The position numbers and the translations under genes are program-made. 9,119 bases of DNA from Omnitrophica WOR_2 bacterium RIFCSPLOWO2_01_FULL_41_12 (lineage in GTDB: Bacteria > Omnitrophota > Gorgyraeia > Gygaellales > Profunditerraquicolaceae): positions 9,750 to 18,868 of the forward strand of contig MHGW01000033.1 in the NCBI GenBank assembly GCA_001805765.1, given 5' to 3'. Within the stretch, counting starts at the first letter, position 1; each line of letters starts with the position of its first letter. Below the pieces are notes generated by a model that searched no databases, was not told where the DNA came from, and saw only the letters and a list, made by a program, of their open reading frames with translations. Below are positions 1 to 6,477 of this stretch, piece after piece.

Positions 1-128
1 TTTTAAGCACCCACCCGAATATGCTTAAGCGCATTAAACAACTTGCTACATACCGCGCTTAGTCTATTTACCTAACTTATTCAATTTCAATAAGTTTTAA
101 CTTTAAATCACTACTTTATAAAGTAGGG
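1..128. other. Gene-free left edge with three inverted repeats
   Basis: I see no convincing coding sequence here; the region is AT-rich and stop-dense. It holds three inverted repeats. The first is TTAAGCA at 3-9 with TGCTTAA at 22-28. The second is an 8-bp stem, AACTTATT at 74-81 with AATAAGTT at 89-96 and a 7-nt loop. The third is a perfect 16-bp palindrome at 111-126, listed separately. The second could be a weak terminator for a gene left of the window, because a short T-run follows, but it has no GC-rich stem. Nothing else is recognised. Confidence 0.5.
111..126. promoter_or_regulatory. Perfect 16-bp palindrome, operator candidate
   Basis: CTACTTTATAAAGTAG is its own reverse complement over all 16 bases. 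It ends 2 bp before the -35 hexamer of the promoter upstream of the HD-GYP gene, which is a usual place for a dimeric regulator to bind. Its function is inferred only from symmetry and position; AT-rich palindromes also arise by chance. No second copy was noticed in the window. Confidence 0.35.
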
Positions 129-157
129 TTGACAAACCCTTTTTTATAGGTTATACT
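129..157 (+). promoter_or_regulatory. Sigma-70-type promoter for the HD-GYP gene
   Basis: A perfect -35 hexamer TTGACA at 129-134 is followed after exactly 17 bp by TATACT at 152-157, one mismatch from the -10 consensus. Transcription would start near 163-166, giving a leader of about 118 nt before the ATG at 282. The -35 element lies in the loop of a small inverted repeat (AGGGTT 125-130, AACCCT 135-140, then a T-run). That repeat could alternatively be read as a terminator of an upstream transcript. The 11 of 12 hexamer match with optimal spacing makes the promoter reading the stronger one. Confidence 0.7.
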
Positions 158-281
158 TATTAGTAGTAAGCAAAGCCACGGGTCGAAAAGGAGGTATCCT
201 ATTTTGACCACAGGATTGCTTAAAATCGATAAATAATAGCCGGTAACCTAATAAAATTAGGCAAAACCGGCTTTTATATTT
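147..281 (+). promoter_or_regulatory. Structured leader RNA, c-di-GMP-I riboswitch-like
   Basis: From the predicted transcript start the RNA can form one long hairpin: TAAGCAA at 167-173 pairs with TTGCTTA at 216-222. A 7x6-nt internal loop follows (AGCCACG at 174-180 against ACAGGA at 210-215). The inner stem is GGTC 181-184 with GACC 206-209, then AAAA with TTTT, then GGA with TCC around loop 193-196. The segment GCAAAGCCACGGGTC (170-184) and the downstream AGCCGGTAACC (238-248) resemble, from memory, the two conserved halves of class I c-di-GMP (GEMM) aptamers. TAGGTTA at 147-153 can pair with TAACCTA at 244-250 as a P1-like stem, and CTTAT/GTAAG (156-160/166-170) as a short P2. The P1 and P2 strands overlap the promoter -10, a typical GNRA P2 loop is missing, and about 20 nt separate the P3-like stem from AGCCGG. 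The identity is therefore uncertain; regulated termination in front of an HD-GYP gene fits the c-di-GMP theme. Confidence 0.4.
237..281 (+). terminator. Intrinsic terminator (attenuator) just before the HD-GYP start codon
   Basis: The stem AGCCGGT at 238-244 pairs with ACCGGCT at 266-272. After a small internal loop, CCTAA at 247-251 pairs with TTAGG at 257-261 around a 5-nt loop. The hairpin runs directly into a TTTTATATTTAT tract and then the ATG at 282. Because it lies between the promoter and the gene, it would act as an attenuator. The loop segment AAAGCC (172-177) of the leader is complementary to GGCTTT (269-274) of the terminator's 3' arm, so an antiterminator pairing of 6 bp is possible. 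Confidence 0.65.
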
Positions 282-1895
282 ATGCTCAATCATAAAGTTC
301 GTTCGCGGGATATTGTCAACGGGATAGGTGCAGGGCTCTGTCTTTTAGATAAGAGTTTGCGCATACTTTGGGTGAATAGGTATCAGTCGCAATGGTTTGG
401 TTCTCCCAAGGTTCTTTATGGCCAGCATTGTTATAAAATATTTGAACACCGTAAACATATCTGCCGCGGTTGCCCTACCTTAAAAGTCTTCAAAACCGGA
501 CAAATCCAGAAAGCCAAAAGAAAATGGGTTACCAAGGACGGACAAAAACGCTATTATCAATTAACGGTCAGCCCGATAAAAAATCATCAAAACAAAGTGA
601 TCTTTGCCTTGGAATTGGTGCAAGACATAAGCGCGAGCATACTCCAGGAAAGAAATAGCGTACAGATCGTCCGCAAATTAAAAAATATGTATCGGCACCT
701 TTCTTTAGCGAATAACCGGCTGCGCAGCAGTATGTTAAGAATAAAGAATATTAGCCGCAACATGTCTAATCTGCAGCATAAAGAGGAACTCCAGGACATA
801 TTTCAGGTGAATCGTACCATCAATTCCAACATGGATCCCAAAAAGATATCTAGTTTAATTACCCGTTTTACCTGCGAACTTATGCATACGGATGCCTGTA
901 TTTTAAGGCTGCTCGATAAAGATAAAAAGACCCTGGTGGTGAATGCCAGTTATTCTTTAAGCGATAAATTCTTAAAAAAATTATCCGTCCTTAATGCGCA
1001 AGAATGCGTTTGCGCCAAGGCGATCAAGATAAAAAAGCCTCTGGCAATTTATAACGGAAATAACGGGAAAAATTTAAAAGATCATAATCAGGAATTAATC
1101 AAAAAAGAAGGATTCAGGTCAATGCTCTTTGCGCCGGTAATATTAGGCGGCAAGACCTTAGGGGTAATTTCTACTTTTTCCAGAAAACCGCTGCGTTTTA
1201 CAGACGAGGAGATGAAACTGTTGAGTATATTTGCCTCTCAGGTAGCCATTGCCGTGGAAGAAGCAAAACATTACGAAGACACCCGGTTAAATTATTTTAA
1301 TACTATCCATACTTTGGTCCTGGCAATCGAAGCCAGAGATCCTTACACCCGCGGCCATACTGAACGGGTGACTAAATACGCCTTAAAGATTGGCCAGGCG
1401 TTAGAAATGCCTAAACCAGAATTAGAGATTTTACGTTATGCCGGAGAAGTACACGATGTAGGAAAAATCAGCATTCCAGATTTTATTTTGAATAAACCTG
1501 GAAGGCTTACCCCTGCAGAGCGCGCAGTAATTGAAATTCATCCAGTAAAGGGCGTAGAGATGCTTGAACCATTAGAGTTTCTAAAGCCGGCCTTGCCTGT
1601 TGTCAGGCACCATCATGAAAGATATGATGGCACAGGCTATCCTGACGGGTTAGAAAAAGAAAAAATTCCGATGATGGCCAGGATTGTCGCCTGCGCAGAT
1701 GCTTTTGATGCGATGACCTCTGACCGGCCTTATAGAAGAAGAAAGCTAGCCGTTGAGGAGGCGTTGGAAGAAATCAGAAACAATTCCGGTTCCCAATTTG
1801 ACCCGCACATTGCCCATATCTTCGCGAAAACCATACAATCTAACAGGCCTCTCTTTAAGTTATCACCGAAATTGCAGCATTCTACAAAGCCCTAA
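282..1895 (+). CDS. PAS-GAF-HD-GYP domain protein, probable c-di-GMP phosphodiesterase
   Basis: This 537-residue cytoplasmic signalling protein most likely hydrolyses cyclic di-GMP in response to sensory input. An N-terminal PAS-like domain (about 10-118) carries a C50, C61-x2-C64 cluster seen in some PAS families. A coiled-coil-like linker follows (about 120-165), then a GAF domain (about 180-328) and a C-terminal HD-GYP domain (about 340-520). The metal-site residues of HD-GYP enzymes are all visible: H359 in GHTERV, H391-D392 in VHDVGK, H420 in IEIHP, the HHH run at 443-445, the GYP at 452-454 and D473 in ACADAFDAM. No membrane segments or DNA-binding domain are apparent. The ATG at 282 is the first start after in-frame stops at 234, 237, 249, 252 and 258. 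It has no Shine-Dalgarno sequence and directly follows an attenuator-like hairpin. Domain assignment is secure; PDE activity is inferred from intact motifs. Confidence 0.93.
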   Translation: MLNHKVRSRDIVNGIGAGLCLLDKSLRILWVNRYQSQWFGSPKVLYGQHCYKIFEHRKHICRGCPTLKVFKTGQIQKAKRKWVTKDGQKRYYQLTVSPIKNHQNKVIFALELVQDISASILQERNSVQIVRKLKNMYRHLSLANNRLRSSMLRIKNISRNMSNLQHKEELQDIFQVNRTINSNMDPKKISSLITRFTCELMHTDACILRLLDKDKKTLVVNASYSLSDKFLKKLSVLNAQECVCAKAIKIKKPLAIYNGNNGKNLKDHNQELIKKEGFRSMLFAPVILGGKTLGVISTFSRKPLRFTDEEMKLLSIFASQVAIAVEEAKHYEDTRLNYFNTIHTLVLAIEARDPYTRGHTERVTKYALKIGQALEMPKPELEILRYAGEVHDVGKISIPDFILNKPGRLTPAERAVIEIHPVKGVEMLEPLEFLKPALPVVRHHHERYDGTGYPDGLEKEKIPMMARIVACADAFDAMTSDRPYRRRKLAVEEALEEIRNNSGSQFDPHIAHIFAKTIQSNRPLFKLSPKLQHSTKP

Positions 1896-1937
1896 AATCT
1901 CATCTTTAGACCTGGTGTGGACGGGGGGATGATAAAT

Positions 1938-1961
1938 AACCTTTAATCGCGATTAGAGGTT
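1938..1961. terminator. Inverted repeat between convergent genes, bidirectional terminator candidate
   Basis: AACCTTTAATCG (1938-1949) is followed immediately by CGATTAGAGGTT (1950-1961), the reverse complement except for one position that would be a G-T wobble in RNA. The core TAATCGCGATTA is a perfect 12-bp palindrome. On the plus strand it is followed by TTCTTT, so it could end the HD-GYP transcript. It includes the last codons and stop of the minus-strand glycosidase gene. The lack of a natural loop means some central pairs must open, so terminator strength is uncertain. Confidence 0.45.
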
Positions 1962-3628
1962 TCTTTCCGATTAGAATTTTCTTCAAGACAAATAACCTTA
2001 ATGCCTTTATAAGGGATAGTGATCTGTGTGCTTAATCTCGTTTTACCACCAGAAATAATCTTTTCTTGTACAGTAGGCATAGCCTCGGAACGATGATTAA
2101 GGTCCTCAAGAGTAGGCCAGGCGGCATTCAAATAATCTAGGTGGCTTCCACCTTCTGCTTTAACACTTTGGATCATAGGGTTAAGTGCTCCTTCTATCTC
2201 AGATTCTATAAGAGCAGGATTACCGTTTTGGGCATCGATTGTGTAAGTAGTATATTTCCAAGAGCGAACATTTTTAGGTAGGTCATTAACGGTTATCCCA
2301 ATAGTGGCACTTTGACCAGATTCATCAAAATTAACCGCATACAAACGATATGCATTGCCTTCGGCGTTTCTTACAGCAAAGGCACGGACCGTATCAGACT
2401 CATTGAGGTCATCATCTAATAATAAAGTACCGGCTGTACTATGCAATAAAGAAGAAAGCCAAAAGATAGGCCTAAAGATACCTGCTTGAGATATCATATT
2501 CTCAGTGCACTCAATCAGACCACAATTAATTGTCCCGGGCTCGTGAACAGGAGAATAAAGTTGGAAATAACCCATACGATTAAGGGGTAGGTTAACATTA
2601 TCAGCCAATTTCGCCAAAACATAAGCCACTTGATTAATGCCATCACCATTAATAATGCCATCGCTGCCCTCATCAGCATTCGTGCCTAAGAAAAAAGGGT
2701 TAGTCGCGTTCATCTGTGTAATAAAGTTTTCTATTGCTTGATGATTGTCATTATATGGGTTCGGATTATAGTAGTGATAATGATGATAGGCCTCAATGCC
2801 TCTTTGTCTGAGTGCCTCAAAAACCGCAGGTGGAATGTATTGTGAGATACCATTTCTATCTGGTAAAGTCCCAAAAAATGAAGAGGTCGCATCCACGCCG
2901 ATAGTATTATTTACATTATCTTCCAGATTAACTTCTTGGATTGCCTCAGCCATAGTCAGAGTTAAATCTATAAAGTCTTCCAGGGTAGGCCACCAACAAT
3001 CATTAGGAGCCCTACAAACAGGCCTTAAATTGCCTTCGCCATTAGGTCCGTAAACATAATTAGGCTCATTCCAGAGAATAAAATAAAATATACCGATTTG
3101 GTTATAGAACCTAACAATCTGCTTAACGCGTTCCTTATAAACCAATAGGTCCTTAGGAATGCTGCTTAGCTCAAAATCAACGCAAGTTTCACCTTGCCAA
3201 CCTTCGGGTTGACAATAGGCGTTATCCGAGGCTGTTCCTATAATAGCCACCATAGGAATGGCTCCGGCATTTAGAAAAGCCTTATGTATCTGCGTGCTGG
3301 GAAAACTATTACCGATCTGGCGAATATCATGATTTATTCTTAGGGTGATACCGCTGGCACCAACTTCGTTAAGGTAGGCATTAGAAAATAGAGTGGGAAC
3401 CCATGGACTTACAATAATGCCAAAACCCTTAGTCATTCCCTCAATATCCTTAAGAACTGTATTGGCAAAGATATTCATCTCAAAATACTTATCACCTAGT
3501 GGTGATTCTTCAATAAGGGAAATATTTTTGCCATTTTTGTTTTCGCCGGAAATTGATTCAGAAAGGAATATCTGGCTAAAGATAAAAAGGGCAAATAATA
3601 AACTCAATGATAATTTAAAAATCTTCAT
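1943..3628 (-). CDS. Secreted clan GH-A-like glycoside hydrolase, family unassigned
   Basis: This 561-residue protein begins with a signal peptide: a short K-containing n-region, a hydrophobic stretch at about 6-22, and a polar region from about 24. It should be exported to the periplasm or beyond. The motif FILWNEPN, with E188, matches the acid/base strand of (beta/alpha)8 clan GH-A glycosidases such as GH5 and GH39 relatives. A second acidic site, TNADEGSDG with E320, sits where the strand-7 nucleophile is expected. Between them is an aromatic/His-rich YHHYHYYNPNPY stretch (281-292). About 410-550 looks like a C-terminal beta-sandwich (RLYAVNFDESG, ATIGITVNDL). Cysteines at 139, 149, 205, 211, 369 and 374 suggest disulfides. 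The substrate cannot be told from sequence. The gene is monocistronic, convergent with the HD-GYP gene and divergent from lysS. The upstream Shine-Dalgarno match is weak. The glycosidase fold is likely; the nucleophile assignment is tentative. Confidence 0.75.
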   Translation of the reverse strand: MKIFKLSLSLLFALFIFSQIFLSESISGENKNGKNISLIEESPLGDKYFEMNIFANTVLKDIEGMTKGFGIIVSPWVPTLFSNAYLNEVGASGITLRINHDIRQIGNSFPSTQIHKAFLNAGAIPMVAIIGTASDNAYCQPEGWQGETCVDFELSSIPKDLLVYKERVKQIVRFYNQIGIFYFILWNEPNYVYGPNGEGNLRPVCRAPNDCWWPTLEDFIDLTLTMAEAIQEVNLEDNVNNTIGVDATSSFFGTLPDRNGISQYIPPAVFEALRQRGIEAYHHYHYYNPNPYNDNHQAIENFITQMNATNPFFLGTNADEGSDGIINGDGINQVAYVLAKLADNVNLPLNRMGYFQLYSPVHEPGTINCGLIECTENMISQAGIFRPIFWLSSLLHSTAGTLLLDDDLNESDTVRAFAVRNAEGNAYRLYAVNFDESGQSATIGITVNDLPKNVRSWKYTTYTIDAQNGNPALIESEIEGALNPMIQSVKAEGGSHLDYLNAAWPTLEDLNHRSEAMPTVQEKIISGGKTRLSTQITIPYKGIKVICLEENSNRKETSNRD

Positions 3629-3699
3629 CTTTTACGCCCCATGGAATGCTCTTTATTTTTTATAATTTAGATGCTAAAAAATAATTTTGGTCCAATAAA

Positions 3700-3729
3700 A
3701 GTATAACATATAAATTAACTATAAATCAA
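3700..3729 (-). promoter_or_regulatory. Candidate promoter for the secreted glycosidase gene
   Basis: Read on the minus strand, TTGATT (3724-3729) is followed after 18 bp by TATACT (3700-3705). Each hexamer is close to the sigma-70 consensus. The start would lie near 3693, leaving a 5' UTR of about 65 nt before the ATG at 3628. The region is AT-rich, so chance matches are easy and this is only a candidate. Confidence 0.4.
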
Positions 3730-3747
3730 TGCGAGAGGGTGCTTTTG

Positions 3748-3761
3748 GGAAAGCGTTTTCT
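3748..3761. promoter_or_regulatory. cre/LacI-like operator candidate in the divergent spacer
   Basis: GGAAAGCGTTTTCT is an imperfect palindrome with five of seven half-site positions conserved. It matches 12 of 14 positions of the catabolite-responsive element form TGWAANCGNTNWCA as I recall it. It lies upstream of the candidate glycosidase promoter and upstream of the lysS promoter. A LacI/CcpA-type regulator acting on a secreted glycosidase would make sense, but no such regulator is in the window, and one site by eye is weak evidence. Confidence 0.2.
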
Positions 3762-3791
3762 TATTCCGACACTACTTTTGCAGTTTATCAA

Positions 3792-3820
3792 TTGACAGGC
3801 GATAAATTATACTATATAAT
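3792..3820 (+). promoter_or_regulatory. Perfect consensus sigma-70 promoter of lysS
   Basis: TTGACA (3792-3797), a 17-bp spacer and TATAAT (3815-3820) match the consensus at all 12 positions. The usual initiation distance puts +1 at about 3826-3830, while the lysS ATG is at 3830. The mRNA would therefore have a leader of 0-4 nt. This promoter presumably drives lysS, the permease gene and lolD together. Confidence 0.85.
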
Positions 3821-3829
3821 TACAAGTCT

Positions 3830-5269
3830 ATGGAAATAAAAGAGATTATCAAGCAGAGAAAAGAAAAATTAGCTGGTCTGAAGGCTAAAAATGGGACCGA
3901 ATACGATAATTCCTACTTTAGCCGGGTAAATATTACGGAGGCAGTGCATAATTTTCAAGAAGGCAGGAAAGTAGTCCTCTGCGGCCGGATTATGGCGCAA
4001 CGCGGCCACGGCAAAGTAAGTTTCTGGGATTTAAAAGATGCTACGGGAAAAATCCAACTTTATCTTAAAGAGGATATTTTGGGCAAGGATAGGTTTAGCG
4101 CCTTGGAAGATTTAGATATTGCGGATATTATCGGAGTTAAGGGAGAACTTTTCCAGACCCATACCGCAGAGCCCACAGTGAAGGTAGAGGAGTTTGTCCT
4201 TTTATCTAAAGCCTTAAGGCCTCTTCCGGAAAAATGGCACGGTTTAAAGGATGTGGAATTACGCTACCGCCAGCGCTATCTAGATTTAATGGCCAATGAG
4301 GAGGTAAAGCAGGTGTTTTTACTGCGTACTAAGATTATTCAGGCGATCAGGAAATTTCTGGATGAGCGGGGATTTTTGGAAGTAGAAACACCGATGATGC
4401 ATAATATACCCGGCGGGGCAGCAGGAAGGCCCTTCAGCACGCACCATAATGAATATGATCTGGATTTATATTTAAGGATTGCCCCGGAATTATATTTGAA
4501 ACGGCTTTTAGTGGCCAATCTAGATAAGGTCTATGAAATCAACCGCAGTTTCAGAAACGAAGGCGTATCTACAAAGCACAACCCGGAATTTACGATGTTG
4601 GAGGTTTATTCTGCGTATGCGGATTATGAAGATATGATGCGGCTAGCCAGGGATTTACTTATCTTTGCGGCTCGTGAGGCTTTGGGTGAGACTAATTTTA
4701 TTTATCAGGGAAAGACAGTGGATTTAGCCTTAGACTGGCAAAAATATTCTTTTGCCAAAATAGTAAAAGAAAAGTTTGATATTGCACCCGATGACAGCGC
4801 AGAAGTGATGTTAAAAAAATTGCAAAGCAAGGGCCAGGCACTCGGCTTAAAGCGGCTGAGCCGTTCGCAGGTGGCCAAGGTCATTGAGGAGATATTGGAA
4901 CAGGGGATGACGGGAAACCCCACCTTTGTTACCGATTATTTTACGCATATGTGCCCTTTGGCTAAGACTAAAAAAGATAATCCTTTAATTTCAGAAAGGT
5001 TTGAGTTGTATATTGCCGGTTTAGAAATAGGCAATGCCTATTCAGAGTTAAACGACCCCCTGGAACAGGAAAAACGTTTTCAAGAAGAACTAGAGGATTT
5101 AGATAAAGAGGAAAAAAAGGCACTGGATAAAGACTATATTTTAGCCTTAGAGCATGGGATGCCGCCGGCAGGAGGATTAGGCATAGGCATAGATAGGTTA
5201 GTGATGTTATTTACTGACCAGCCTTCAATCAGAGACGTAATTTTATTTCCACTTTTAAGGCCACAATAA
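3830..5269 (+). CDS. lysS: Lysyl-tRNA synthetase, class II
   Basis: This cytoplasmic enzyme joins lysine to tRNA-Lys using ATP. The 479 residues show the normal order: an N-terminal OB-fold anticodon-binding domain (about 45-130, with GKVSFWDLKDATGKIQLY), then the class II catalytic core. Motif 1 is around 175-190 (FLDERGFLEVETPMM), with IPGGAAGRPF following it. Motif 2 is at 241-258 (FRNEGVSTKHNPEFTMLE). Motif 3 is at 449-468 (GLGIGIDRLVM, QPSIRDV). Length is close to the usual bacterial 490-500. The ATG at 3830 fits the family N-terminus (R-K-E-K-L near residue 10). There is no Shine-Dalgarno sequence, and the predicted transcription start is within a few bases, so initiation is likely leaderless. 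The stop codon is 2 nt before the lipoprotein-release permease gene. Confidence 0.97.
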   Translation: MEIKEIIKQRKEKLAGLKAKNGTEYDNSYFSRVNITEAVHNFQEGRKVVLCGRIMAQRGHGKVSFWDLKDATGKIQLYLKEDILGKDRFSALEDLDIADIIGVKGELFQTHTAEPTVKVEEFVLLSKALRPLPEKWHGLKDVELRYRQRYLDLMANEEVKQVFLLRTKIIQAIRKFLDERGFLEVETPMMHNIPGGAAGRPFSTHHNEYDLDLYLRIAPELYLKRLLVANLDKVYEINRSFRNEGVSTKHNPEFTMLEVYSAYADYEDMMRLARDLLIFAAREALGETNFIYQGKTVDLALDWQKYSFAKIVKEKFDIAPDDSAEVMLKKLQSKGQALGLKRLSRSQVAKVIEEILEQGMTGNPTFVTDYFTHMCPLAKTKKDNPLISERFELYIAGLEIGNAYSELNDPLEQEKRFQEELEDLDKEEKKALDKDYILALEHGMPPAGGLGIGIDRLVMLFTDQPSIRDVILFPLLRPQ

Positions 5270-5271
5270 AA

Positions 5272-6477
5272 ATGCTCACAGAACTCTGGATAGCACAGCG
5301 TTATTTAAGGACCACCCAGAAGGTGATTTCTTTTACCGGCCTTATTTCCGTGCTCGGTGTGGCCGTAGGGGTGATGGTTTTGATTGTGGTCATTGCAGTA
5401 ATGAGTGGTTTTGACCGCTATCTACAAGACAAAATGATCGGGACAAATGCCCATCTACTTTTGGAATTTTATAAAGGCACTAAAGAACCCGATGCCCTGG
5501 CCCAGAGGTTAAAAAAAATACCGCATATCTTAGCTACCGCGCCTTTTGTGGACGGAGAGGCCTTAATCAAACAAGGCACGCAGATTATGGGCGTAGAAAT
5601 GCGCGGGATCGACCCGCAATTACAACCCCGGGTAACTAAGATTAAAGAATACTTAAGGATGGGAAGCCTGGATGTGCAGGGCAACGAAATAGTATTAGGC
5701 GAGGAATTGGCTTTAAGGCTAGGCTTAGGCTTGGAAGATAAACTTGTTTTGATTTCGCCGGTGACCTTAACGCCTGCTGATTTTAAGGTGAAAGGGATTT
5801 TTAACAGCGGGATGTATCTCTATGATTCCAGTTTAGTGCTTACCAGCATTAAGGCAGCGCAGGATTTCTATAAACTGGAGGGCGCAGTAAGCGGGATAGG
5901 AATCAAAATAGACGATATTTACAAGGTGGATTTCGTAAAAGAAGAAATCTACAGGGATTTCAATGATGCGGGGATATTTGAAGCCAGGACCTGGGTGGAT
6001 GCAAATAGGAATTTTTTAAATGCCTTAAAATTAGAAAAGATAGTGATGTTTATTGTGGTGACCATGACTACGGTGGTAGCGGCATTTGGCATCATCAGCA
6101 CATTGATGATGTCAGTGATGACGAGATTTAAAGATATCGGAATCTTGCGCTCCACAGGTGCTCAGGCAAAAAGCATATTGCAGATATTTATTTTTCAAGG
6201 GATAACGATCGGAATCACCGGTATCATCTTAGGTGTGTTTAGCGGGATTGGCCTGGCCCTTTCTTTAAATAATATAATAGATTTTATCTCCCGCATTATC
6301 GGCCGCAGCCTGATCCCTAAGGATATATATTATTTTGACCGTATTCCTACTTATTTTAATCGTACGGATATCGGCGTGATTGTGCTTTCCGCCTTAGCGA
6401 TTAGTTTTTTGGCCAGTATTTATCCGGCTTATTATGCGGTGCGCATTAACCCGGCTGAGGCAGTGCGGCATGAATGA
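5272..6477 (+). CDS. LolC/LolE-family lipoprotein-releasing permease
   Basis: This inner-membrane subunit of an ABC transporter should extract lipoproteins from the inner membrane and pass them toward the outer membrane with the LolD ATPase. The 401 residues have the family topology: TM1 at about 21-44, a large periplasmic domain (about 45-250, MacB/FtsX-type), then TM2 256-281, TM3 305-331 and TM4 366-390. The cytoplasmic coupling segment MTRFKDIGILRSTGA (283-297) and the C-terminal YPAYYAVRINPAEAVRHE are typical of LolC/LolE. Only one permease gene is present here, so it may work as a homodimer, or its partner may lie elsewhere. The start lies 2 nt after the lysS stop with only a weak AAGG (5257-5260), suggesting translational coupling. 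LolC versus LolE cannot be separated by eye. Confidence 0.92.
   Translation: MLTELWIAQRYLRTTQKVISFTGLISVLGVAVGVMVLIVVIAVMSGFDRYLQDKMIGTNAHLLLEFYKGTKEPDALAQRLKKIPHILATAPFVDGEALIKQGTQIMGVEMRGIDPQLQPRVTKIKEYLRMGSLDVQGNEIVLGEELALRLGLGLEDKLVLISPVTLTPADFKVKGIFNSGMYLYDSSLVLTSIKAAQDFYKLEGAVSGIGIKIDDIYKVDFVKEEIYRDFNDAGIFEARTWVDANRNFLNALKLEKIVMFIVVTMTTVVAAFGIISTLMMSVMTRFKDIGILRSTGAQAKSILQIFIFQGITIGITGIILGVFSGIGLALSLNNIIDFISRIIGRSLIPKDIYYFDRIPTYFNRTDIGVIVLSALAISFLASIYPAYYAVRINPAEAVRHE

Noticed and set aside
125..146. Hairpin AGGGTT/AACCCT plus T-run as a terminator of an upstream gene
   Set aside because: It overlaps the TTGACA-17-TATACT promoter, which is the better supported reading; a dual role cannot be excluded.
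1963..1986. Repeated SNRKE/SNRD tail of the glycosidase as a functional tag
   Set aside because: Only two four-residue copies are present; too short to separate from chance.
2985..2999. WPTLED repeated at residues 213-218 and 504-509 of the glycosidase, as evidence of a domain duplication
   Set aside because: Flanking sequence shows no further similarity, so this is probably coincidence.
2796..3053. Plus-strand open frame inside the glycosidase gene
   Set aside because: It is antisense to the signal-peptide glycosidase gene, which has clear motifs; the opposite frame shows none.
6434..6469. In-frame 12-codon N-terminal extension of lolD from the ATG at 6434
   Set aside because: It lies inside the permease's conserved C-terminal coding region, does not resemble LolD, and the ATG at 6470 has a GAGG at proper spacing.
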